Source of the DNA: Roseiarcus sp963813195
Lineage (GTDB): Bacteria > Pseudomonadota > Alphaproteobacteria > Rhizobiales > Beijerinckiaceae
DNA length: 64,000 nt
NCBI GenBank assembly: GCA_963813195.1
Contig: CAWEYC010000021.1
Coordinates: 124,001 to 188,000 of the forward strand
Direction of reading: 5' to 3'
Positions 54,972 through 62,369 of this stretch are shown here, in pieces. The notes under the pieces are model-generated. The model was not told the DNA's origin and made no database searches. It saw only the letters and a program-made list of their open reading frames with translations. Both the position numbers and the translations under genes were made by a program. Every line of letters starts with the position of its first letter. Positions within the stretch are counted from its first letter, which is position 1.

Positions 54972-57218
54972 TCACGGCGGCAGCGTCGAGGCCTCCAGCC
55001 GTACGCTCGCCGTCTGCTCGCCCCGCTCCGCATCGAAGCCAGCGTTCAGCCGATAGACCCCCGCGGCAATGTTCCAACGCCGCGCCGCCTCGTCGAATCG
55101 CGCCAACAGCCTGGGATCGATGGCGACCGTCGCCCGCCGCTCCTCCCCCGGCTGAAGCTCCATTCGGCTCCAGCCCGCGAGCCGCAACAGAATGTCCGCC
55201 CCGTCCGCCCCCACGATGTAGACCTGCGGAACAGCCACGCCCGCCCGGCTCCCCGTGTTTCGCACGGTCACGCTTGCGGTGACGGCGTCGCCGCTGGCGG
55301 CGACGGTAAAATCGCGCATCGTGAAATCCGTGTACGACAGGCCGAACCCAAACGGAAAAAGCGGCCGCTCCCGCCTCTGCGCGAACCACTTGTAACCGAC
55401 GAGCGCGCCCTCGCTGTAATCGGCGGTGAAGATCGCGCCGTAGCGGCCGCCGCGCCCGACCGGGCCGCGCGGCGCGCCGTTCGGATCGCCGGGCAGCTTG
55501 GGGTGTGGCAGCTGCGCCTCGTCGACCGGGAAAGTGACCGGCAAGCGCCCGGCGGGATCGGCGTCGCCGAAGAGGATTTCGGCGATCGCGGCGCCGCCTT
55601 TCTGGCCGGGATACCAGGCCTCGAGCACCGCGGGCGTCCGCTCGAGCCACGGCATCGCCACCGCTCCGCCCGTCTCGAGCACGACCACGGTGCGCGGATT
55701 GGCGCGAGCGACGGCTTCGATGAGCCGATCCTGCCCATCGGCAAGCGCAAGGTTCGGCGCATCGACGGTTTCCGACATCCATTGATCGGCGAAGACGATC
55801 GCGGCCTCCGCCTTGGCGGCGAGCCTCGCCGCGCGCGCCGGGTCTTTTCCGTCGTCGTAGTCGACCTCGGCTCGAGGAATTTCAGCGCGGATCGCCTGGA
55901 GCGGCGAGGAGGGATCGAAGATCAGTTCGCCCTGCCTGTCGGCGCTCGGCTCGGTCGCCGCGACGCCGCCGCTCGGGAAAACCTGCGACGAGCCGCCGCC
56001 CGACAGCACGCCTTTGTCGGCGTGCGCGCCGATCACCGCCAGCCGCTTCACGTTTTTCGACAGCGGCAGCAGCCCGTCGTTCTTCAGCAGGACAATGCCC
56101 TCGCGCGCGATGTCCAGTGCAGTTCGCTCGTCTGACGCGATGTCGATCGGACCGCGCCTCGGCGGGTCGTCGTACACGCCGCAGGCGAAGATCGAGGTGA
56201 GAACCCGCCGCGCCATGTCGTCGAGCCGCGCCTGCGGGACGGCGCCGTCGGCGACCGCGCGCGCCAGCGGGGCCTCGAAGAAGTTTTCCGTATCGAGCTG
56301 CTCGCCTGATTCCTGGTCGAGCCCCGATGTCGCCGCCCGGACCGTCGAGTGGACGGCGCCCCAATCCGACATGACGAAGCCGGGATAGCGCCAGTCGCCT
56401 TTGAGAACCTGGCCCAGCAGCCACTCGTTCTCGCAGGCGTAGGCGCCGTTGACCTGATTGTAGGCGCACATCACGCTGCCCGGATGGCCGTTTTCGATGG
56501 CGATTTCGAACGCCAGCAGATCGGATTCGCGCGCCGCGGCGGGATCGATGCGCACGTCGAGCACGACGCGGTCGGTCTCCTGAGAGTTCAGGGCGTAATG
56601 CTTGGCGGTCGAGATGAGATGGCGGCTTTGGACGCCCGCAATGGCGTTTCCGGCCATCAGCCCGGAAAGCAGCGGATCTTCCGAGAAATATTCGAAGCCG
56701 CGCCCGCCGCGCGGATCCCGGATGAGATTCGCTGTCCCGCCGAGCAGCACGGAAAATCCCCGGGCGCGCGCTTCCGCTCCGACCGCTTCGCCCTCGCGCC
56801 GGGCGAGCGCGAGATCCCAGGTGGAGGCGAGCGCGAGATCGGACGGCATCGCGGTCGCTGTGTCGCCGCGTCGTATGTGGCCGGGATTGGCGACGCCGAG
56901 TTCCGCGTCCGTTTCTTGCAGCGGCGGAATGCCGAGTCTCGGCACGCCCGGCACATAGCCGGCCGAGCCGATCGCGCCGGCTGGTTTTGGTTGGTGGCCC
57001 CAGGGCGCGCCGAGGCCGCCGTGAAGCAGCGACAGTTTCTCCTGCTGGGTCATCCGGTCGAGCGCCAGTTGCGCGCGTTCGAGCGGGGGAAGCGAACGGT
57101 CGTCCCAGGGCCGCCGCTCGGTTTGTTCCGCCGGCGCGCCAAAGGATGGCAACGCGAAGGCGCAGCACAGGAGTAGGAGCAAGCGAGCAATCGGGAATCG
57201 AACGCCGCGGTGAACCAT
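54972..57218 (-). CDS. Glycoside hydrolase family 3 (beta-glucosidase)
   Basis: 748 residues from ATG 57218, which places a clean Sec signal peptide (ARLLLLLCCAFALPSFGA) at the N-terminus. The GH3 N-terminal domain contains the nucleophile aspartate in GFVMSDWGA, followed by the GH3 C-terminal domain (LLKNDGLLPLSKN, VIGAHAD) and a fibronectin III-like domain at the end (SVTVRNTGSRAGVAVPQVY). It is exported and hydrolyses beta-linked glucosides or oligosaccharides; exact specificity is unknown. It is divergent from the thymidylate-synthase-like gene, with a 269-base gap containing the palindrome GCCTCGCGAGGC at 57407-57418. Confidence 0.92.
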   Translation of the reverse strand: MVHRGVRFPIARLLLLLCCAFALPSFGAPAEQTERRPWDDRSLPPLERAQLALDRMTQQEKLSLLHGGLGAPWGHQPKPAGAIGSAGYVPGVPRLGIPPLQETDAELGVANPGHIRRGDTATAMPSDLALASTWDLALARREGEAVGAEARARGFSVLLGGTANLIRDPRGGRGFEYFSEDPLLSGLMAGNAIAGVQSRHLISTAKHYALNSQETDRVVLDVRIDPAAARESDLLAFEIAIENGHPGSVMCAYNQVNGAYACENEWLLGQVLKGDWRYPGFVMSDWGAVHSTVRAATSGLDQESGEQLDTENFFEAPLARAVADGAVPQARLDDMARRVLTSIFACGVYDDPPRRGPIDIASDERTALDIAREGIVLLKNDGLLPLSKNVKRLAVIGAHADKGVLSGGGSSQVFPSGGVAATEPSADRQGELIFDPSSPLQAIRAEIPRAEVDYDDGKDPARAARLAAKAEAAIVFADQWMSETVDAPNLALADGQDRLIEAVARANPRTVVVLETGGAVAMPWLERTPAVLEAWYPGQKGGAAIAEILFGDADPAGRLPVTFPVDEAQLPHPKLPGDPNGAPRGPVGRGGRYGAIFTADYSEGALVGYKWFAQRRERPLFPFGFGLSYTDFTMRDFTVAASGDAVTASVTVRNTGSRAGVAVPQVYIVGADGADILLRLAGWSRMELQPGEERRATVAIDPRLLARFDEAARRWNIAAGVYRLNAGFDAERGEQTASVRLEASTLPP

Positions 57219-57487
57219 GAACCACTCGGTTGCTAGCGCGTGGCCCCCTCTCCCCGCATAACCTGTCGGAAGGCGGGTGCGAGAAAAGACATTCGATGTA
57301 AATTCCCCGGGAGCAGGAATAAAACCCCTCGTTCTGCACGATAATGCGCAAACGAGCGCCGCCGCAAGCCTGGCGGCCCGCGGATGTCTCGCGATATTGT
57401 GTTCGCGCCTCGCGAGGCTTCCTCGTTGCAAGATTGCCAAGACCAGTTAGGGGTTAAACAAGTCGCCGCGAGGCCCAGGAGATTCCG

Positions 57488-58222
57488 TTGAGCGTTGATG
57501 AGCGGGTGACGGCGCCGACCGACGACAGCGAGCTTTCCGCTCCATCTTCGCGGGGTCGAACCCTCGCAGCGCGAACGCTCGGCGACGCCTGGCTCGACGT
57601 CGCCGATCTGATCCTCGCCGAGGGCGCGCCGAGCAGCTTCGACGGCCTGCCGCTGCGGGAGGTCGAGCTCGTGACGCTCGATGTCGCGCGCCCCGACCCG
57701 GACGACGCTCTGATCGCCCGGCATGCGAGCCCGTCCTGGTTGGCCTGGATGCGCGACAACTTCACCGACCGCTCGCGCGTCGCAGCCCTCGGCGGCGCCC
57801 GAAGCTACGCCAGCCGGCTGTTCGATTACGCGGGCTCTGGCCGCGATCAACTGGCCTGGGTCGTCGACACGCTGAGCCGCGACCCCGCCGCCAGCTACGC
57901 GACCATCACCACGTTCGAGCCGTTGACCGACACGAGCTATATCCCCTGCGTCAGCTTGCTCGACTTCTGGCTGCGCGCCGGTCGCCTCGAACTCGTCGTC
58001 TATGCGCACAGCATCGATTTCGGCAAAAAGGGGTTTGGCAATCTGGTCGAACTCGCGGAAATTCAACGCCATGTCGCGGCGCGCCTTCAGGCGCCGATCG
58101 GCAAATTGACGATGATCGTCAAATCCGCGACGATCTACCAAACCGAACTCGGCCTCATGCGCGAGACAATCGACGCCGCGCGCCATCGGGCAGATGGAAT
58201 AACCGACAGGAGCGAAAAGTGA
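57488..58222 (+). CDS. Divergent thymidylate-synthase-fold protein
   Basis: 244 residues from a TTG with AGGAG 7 bases upstream. The C-terminal half matches the thymidylate synthase/dCMP hydroxymethylase fold. Cys154 (YIPCVSLLDF), Ser175 and Asp177 (YAHSIDFG), Asn185 (GFGN) and Tyr217 (ATIYQ) align with E. coli ThyA Cys146, Ser167, Asp169, Asn177 and Tyr209 at a constant offset of eight. But the phosphate-binding Arg166 is replaced by His174, and His207 by Thr215. The N-terminal half is unlike ThyA and shorter. It is therefore probably not the housekeeping enzyme; its substrate may be another pyrimidine. Its stop overlaps the start of an ABM monooxygenase gene by four bases. Confidence 0.75.
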   Translation: MSVDERVTAPTDDSELSAPSSRGRTLAARTLGDAWLDVADLILAEGAPSSFDGLPLREVELVTLDVARPDPDDALIARHASPSWLAWMRDNFTDRSRVAALGGARSYASRLFDYAGSGRDQLAWVVDTLSRDPAASYATITTFEPLTDTSYIPCVSLLDFWLRAGRLELVVYAHSIDFGKKGFGNLVELAEIQRHVAARLQAPIGKLTMIVKSATIYQTELGLMRETIDAARHRADGITDRSEK

Positions 58223-58527
58223 TTCGAGTGGTTGCCGTCATCACCGCCAAGCCGGGGCGCCGCGAGGAGCTCCTGGCGGCTTTTCGCGAGGTCATTCCGT
58301 TGGTGCGCGCCGAACCGGGCTGCCTCGAATACGGCCCCGTCGTCGACGCGGCGGGGTTCGGATCGTTCCAGGCGAAATTGGGGCCGGACGTCTACGTCGT
58401 CATCGAGACCTGGGAGAGCGCCGAGGCGCTGAAAGCCCACGCCGCCGCCCCGCACATGACCGCCTATGGCGCGAAGACCAAAGACCTGATCGCCAACCGC
58501 GCCGTTCATGTGCTGTCGCCGGTCTGA
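58219..58527 (+). CDS. ABM-domain monooxygenase (YgiN-like)
   Basis: 102 residues from a GTG in the GTGA overlap. It is a single antibiotic-biosynthesis-monooxygenase ferredoxin-like domain (VVAVITAKPGRREELLAAF, then EPGCLEYGP and ETWESAEALKAHAAAPH). Such small proteins act as cofactor-free oxygenases, often on quinones, or have unknown roles. Translational coupling to the thymidylate-synthase-fold gene suggests a joint pathway. Confidence 0.88.
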   Translation: MIRVVAVITAKPGRREELLAAFREVIPLVRAEPGCLEYGPVVDAAGFGSFQAKLGPDVYVVIETWESAEALKAHAAAPHMTAYGAKTKDLIANRAVHVLSPV

Positions 58528-58533
58528 GCCAGA

Positions 58534-58773
58534 TCACGGCTCCGACGCGTCGGGGTGGACGAGATCGACGCAGTTGCGGCGGCCAGAGGCGATGCAATTC
58601 TGGATCTCGTTGTGATGCTCGAGCGTTCGGAAGAGCCAAAGCCCGCCGAGCGCCAGCGCGGCGACGAAGAGCAAAGCGACGATATTGCCGAAGTCGCTAT
58701 TTCGGCCGCGCCGACTCGCGGCAGGCTTTGACGGGCCTCGATCGGAAGCGGACGGCGGCGTATCGGGAGTCAC
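58534..58773 (-). CDS. Small membrane protein of unknown function
   Basis: 79 residues from the GTG at 58773 (GAGG 6 bases upstream); an ATG at 58857 would add 28 unconserved residues. One membrane helix (IVALLFVAALALGGLWLF) is followed by a short polar end with NEIQNCIASGRRNC, a pattern seen in small proteins of other Rhizobiales. Two cysteines lie on the C-terminal side. It is convergent with the ABM gene, 6 bases apart. Confidence 0.65.
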   Translation of the reverse strand: MTPDTPPSASDRGPSKPAASRRGRNSDFGNIVALLFVAALALGGLWLFRTLEHHNEIQNCIASGRRNCVDLVHPDASEP

Positions 58774-59062
58774 GGGCGACCTCGCGCCGGCGCGCGGGTT
58801 TCGGTCGACGGCCGTCCGGCGCCGCAAAGCGCCATTGTGCGTGGCATGGCAAATCACTCCGACAAACGATCTCGCCTAGAGATACCGCCGGACCGCCGCG
58901 GCGCCAAACAGCGGTCGCGCCGGCCGGCGGAGTTGCCATCGCCTTCGCGCCGGTTAAAGATCGACCGCCGGGATGACGGCGCTCCGAGCCGGGGATGGAG
59001 CGCTTCGCTCACGAGGACGGGATCAGCCGTCGCCGTGAACCCAGGGGCTGGGGGCGACGAGT

Positions 59063-59830
59063 ATGACGACAATATGGATTTTCATCGCGACGGGCGTGCT
59101 GGCTTTCGCTTTCGGCCTCGGCGGCCTCCATTTGCAGAGGCTGCTGCCCGAGCATCACACGTCCGACCGCTCGCGCGACATGATCGGCGCGATCGTCGGG
59201 CTTTTCTCGCTGCTGCTCGCCCTGGCGCTGGGGACGTTGATCGGCTCCGCTTTCGCGTTCTACTCGACGCAGAAGTCGGAGGTAGAAATGTTCGCAACGC
59301 GGGCGATCCAGCTCGATCTGGCGCTCGCCGAATATGGGCCGGAAACGGCGGTGGCGCGCACCAAAATGAAAGAGACGCTGCAAGCCGTCCACGACTTGGT
59401 ATGGGGTGACGGCGCCGGCAAGACCGCCCCGCAGGGCCTCGCGCTCACTTCGTCGCTGGGTCATTTGCGAGCGATGGATGAATATATCGCCTCCCTCAAT
59501 CCGCAAACGCCGGCGCAGCGAGAATTTGCGACCGCCGCGAGCATCGACGCCAGCTGGATCGAGCAGACCCGTATCCTGATGTCGCTGCAACTGGTCAGCC
59601 CTGTTTCCTGGCCGCTGCTCATCATCGTCATATCCTGGGCGCTCATTCTGTTCTGCGGCTATGGCCTCCTCTCCCGCTTCAACGGGACGACGGTCGTCGC
59701 TCTCGGCTTCGGCGCGTTCGCGGTGGCGAGCGCCGTTTTCCTGATTCTCGAACTCACCGAGCCCTTCACCGGACTGTTCCGGCTCCCGGCCGGCACGTTC
59801 GAACAGATGCTGGCGTCGTTGGGAATATAA
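59063..59830 (+). CDS. DUF4239 family membrane protein (bestrophin-like)
   Basis: 255 residues. Two N-terminal helices and two C-terminal helices flank a soluble middle. The segment DMIGAIVGLFSLLLALALGTLIG followed by a charged helix is the DUF4239 signature. The family shows distant similarity to bestrophin channels; its function is unknown. It is convergent with the cyclase gene, 20 bases apart. The 205-base region upstream holds no recognisable gene. Confidence 0.82.
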   Translation: MTTIWIFIATGVLAFAFGLGGLHLQRLLPEHHTSDRSRDMIGAIVGLFSLLLALALGTLIGSAFAFYSTQKSEVEMFATRAIQLDLALAEYGPETAVARTKMKETLQAVHDLVWGDGAGKTAPQGLALTSSLGHLRAMDEYIASLNPQTPAQREFATAASIDASWIEQTRILMSLQLVSPVSWPLLIIVISWALILFCGYGLLSRFNGTTVVALGFGAFAVASAVFLILELTEPFTGLFRLPAGTFEQMLASLGI

Positions 59831-59850
59831 GCGCCTGACCGATTCCGATG

Positions 59851-61569
59851 TCAGAGGGCTGCTGACGAACCGACGGAAGCGCGATCGGCCGTCAATTCCT
59901 CGCGGCGATAGATCAGGAACACGGGCACCGCGCCGTCGCGCCCGCGGATATCGACGTCGGCGCGGCTCCAATCCGGGCTGAGGCCGGCGGCTTCGACCGT
60001 CGTCGCGGAGACGATCGCGACGCAGCCCATCTCCTTGGTGAGCCCTTCGAGCCTCGCCGCGACATTGCCGGTGTCGCCGAGAAACTGGAGCGAGCTTTGA
60101 GGAGCCGCCCCGACAGAGCCGACGACCGAGGGTCCGCTGTGCACCCCGACGCCGACGCGCAGGGGCGAGCCGATTTCGGCGGCCAGATCCTCGTTGATCC
60201 CGTCGATCGCCCGCCAGACCGCTTCGGTCGCCGAGAGGGCGTGCCGAGCGCCCGATCCGGCTTCGGCGTCGAGACCGAACACGCTCATGATCCCGTCGCC
60301 GGCGACGCTGGCGATATGCCCCTCGCAGGCCAGCATGGCGCCGGTCGCGGCCTGGATGTAGCGATCGACGATGAACAGCGCGTCGAACGGCAGGCGGCCG
60401 GCGACGAGCCGGGTCGAATCGCGCAGATCGACGTAGAGCGCCGTCACCGAGAGTTCGCGGCCGACGCCGTGGCTTAGGCGCGGGCCCTCGAAAGGCCGAT
60501 CCGGCGACACCAGCGGCGTCACCGAAACATCGGATGTCGGGCGCACCTGGCAGGCCAGACGGACGCCGTCGGGCGCTTCGATGCGCTGCAAGGTAGCGAG
60601 TTCCAGCGCCGACGGCGGCGGAAGATTTTCGAGCCCGCGCGACACGCGCACCCGGCACGTCGAGCAGCGGCCGCGGCCGCCGCAGACCGAGGCGTGCGGA
60701 ATTCCGGCCCAGCGGCTCGCCTCGAGGATCGAAGAGCCGCAGGGCGCAAGGACGGTTTTGCCGTTGGGATAGTCGATGCGGGCGCGGCTCTGTCTGTGCT
60801 CCCTGAGGCTTCTCAGCGCCCTCAGGAGAAAGACGAGAGCGAGCAGCGCGACATACGCAGTCAGGAGGCGGGCGCTCATCTTCGCGAGCGCCGCCGGCGC
60901 CAGGGCTTGCGGCGTTCCCGCGGCGGGCGGACCGTGCGCGGCGGCGAAGCCGGGCTCCGTCGCGGCGTGCAGGATCGTGTCCCACCCGGCGTTGGTGAGC
61001 CCGAGGATCGCCAACGCGGGCAGCGCCAAGGCGACTGAGCGGGCAAGCCATAGCCTCTTGCGGTACCACGGCCGGAACCGCAGCCATTTGTGAATGCCGA
61101 CGCAGCCGTGGGTCCAGACGATGACGAGAAGCGCGAGCTGGCGCGGCAGGTCGGGCAGCGGCTCGCTCACCCAGAAGCGGTAGAGCACGCGAAGATACGA
61201 ATCCTCCAGGCCATAGAGCGCGACGCCGACCCTCGCGTCGAGCACATGCGGCGTAAAGAGAAATGGAATCGTCAGGCCCAGTCCGAGCTGCCAGGCTTCG
61301 AGCGCGGGCATGCGCAGGTGCCGGCGCCGATAGAGCGCCCACAGGCCGAGGCCGAGGTGGATCAGGAACGACGCCAGCAACAGCGAGAGGCCGACCGGCG
61401 TCCGCCACGGGGCGAGCAGAATGCCGTGTCCGACCGCCTGGATGCCGGCGAGCAGAAAGAGGCCGGTCGCGTGCGCCGCGAGATGACAGGTCGCAAAGGA
61501 GAACATGATCAGGCCCGTCGTGAGCCTGACCGAGCGCTCGAGCGCATCCCTTTGCGGCATGGCCGTCAT
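59851..61569 (-). CDS. Membrane-bound ferredoxin-class III adenylate/guanylate cyclase fusion
   Basis: 572 residues from ATG 61569 (AAGGA upstream). Three parts are seen. Residues about 1-255 form a membrane domain with several helices and intramembrane histidines (TCHLAAHATGLF, SFLIHLGLG, WTHGCVGIHKWL). Residues about 260-345 are a plant-type [2Fe-2S] ferredoxin with CGGRGRCSTC and a fourth cysteine in RLACQVRP. Residues about 370-560 are a class III nucleotide cyclase with metal aspartates in YVDLRDSTR and SVAGDGIMSVFG and the transition-state asparagine/arginine in GNVAARLEG. It probably makes cAMP in response to redox state; that role is inference. Confidence 0.88.
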   Translation of the reverse strand: MTAMPQRDALERSVRLTTGLIMFSFATCHLAAHATGLFLLAGIQAVGHGILLAPWRTPVGLSLLLASFLIHLGLGLWALYRRRHLRMPALEAWQLGLGLTIPFLFTPHVLDARVGVALYGLEDSYLRVLYRFWVSEPLPDLPRQLALLVIVWTHGCVGIHKWLRFRPWYRKRLWLARSVALALPALAILGLTNAGWDTILHAATEPGFAAAHGPPAAGTPQALAPAALAKMSARLLTAYVALLALVFLLRALRSLREHRQSRARIDYPNGKTVLAPCGSSILEASRWAGIPHASVCGGRGRCSTCRVRVSRGLENLPPPSALELATLQRIEAPDGVRLACQVRPTSDVSVTPLVSPDRPFEGPRLSHGVGRELSVTALYVDLRDSTRLVAGRLPFDALFIVDRYIQAATGAMLACEGHIASVAGDGIMSVFGLDAEAGSGARHALSATEAVWRAIDGINEDLAAEIGSPLRVGVGVHSGPSVVGSVGAAPQSSLQFLGDTGNVAARLEGLTKEMGCVAIVSATTVEAAGLSPDWSRADVDIRGRDGAVPVFLIYRREELTADRASVGSSAAL

Positions 61570-61607
61570 CCGCAATCCTTGTCGGCGACGATCGGCGCTA
61601 GAACGCC

Positions 61608-62369
61608 CTACCCCTTCGCCTTCTCCATGAACGCCGTGAAGGCCGCGCGCGCTTCGGGCGAGCGCAGGCGCTCGTAGAACAGCCGGAGTTCCTCGTCCAT
61701 GCGTTTGAGGAGCGCGGCGGGGTCGCCGCGCAGCAGGCGGCGGGTGGCGAGCACGGCTTCACGCGGCTTGGCGGCAAGCGCTTGCGCCTTGGCGAGGGCG
61801 TGTGGGAGCAGCGCCGGCGGCTCGACGATCGCGTTGACGAGACCGAGATCACGCGCGGCCTCGGCGTCGAAGGGCTCGGCGAGCAGCAGGAACTCGGCCG
61901 CTTTGGCGGCGCCAAAACGTTGCGGCGCCAGCAGCGACGATCCCGCTTCCGGCACCAGGCCAAGATTGACGAACGGCATGGAGAAGCGCGCGCTTCGAGC
62001 GGCATAGACGAGGTCGCAATGGAAGCACAGCGTCGTGCCGATGCCGACCGCCGGCCCCTCGATCGCGGCGACCAGCGGCTTGTCGAAGGTCGCCAGCATC
62101 CGGATGAACCGCGAGCCCGCCCCTTCGACGTTCGACGCCGAGGCCTGCATCGCCGCGGCGAGAAAGTCGCCGATGTCGTTGCCGGCGGTGAAGACGCCTT
62201 GCGACCCCGTCAGCAGCAGCGCGCCGATCGCCGGCTCGCGGCTCGCCTCCTGGAAGGCGGCGATCAATCGCTCGTACATGGCGCTGGTCAGCGCGTTCTT
62301 CTTCTCCGCCCGCGCCAGCGTCACCAGGGAAACGGCGCCCTCGCGCCGGATTTCAACGAACTCGCTCAT
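61608..62369 (-). CDS. Enoyl-CoA hydratase/isomerase family protein
   Basis: 253 residues, crotonase fold. The oxyanion-hole segments are FTAGNDIGDFL and AIEGPAVGIGTTL. The usual first catalytic glutamate region reads LGLVPEAGSS, with the glutamate present. Hydration of enoyl-CoA in fatty-acid oxidation is likely. Its ATG overlaps the end of the acyl-CoA dehydrogenase gene by four bases, forming an operon. Confidence 0.9.
   Translation of the reverse strand: MSEFVEIRREGAVSLVTLARAEKKNALTSAMYERLIAAFQEASREPAIGALLLTGSQGVFTAGNDIGDFLAAAMQASASNVEGAGSRFIRMLATFDKPLVAAIEGPAVGIGTTLCFHCDLVYAARSARFSMPFVNLGLVPEAGSSLLAPQRFGAAKAAEFLLLAEPFDAEAARDLGLVNAIVEPPALLPHALAKAQALAAKPREAVLATRRLLRGDPAALLKRMDEELRLFYERLRSPEARAAFTAFMEKAKG

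Noticed and set aside
59009..61408. 799-residue minus-strand open frame over the DUF4239 and cyclase genes
   Set aside because: It is extremely rich in arginine and lacks domains. It reflects the low stop-codon frequency of GC-rich DNA. The cyclase in another frame has clear motifs.
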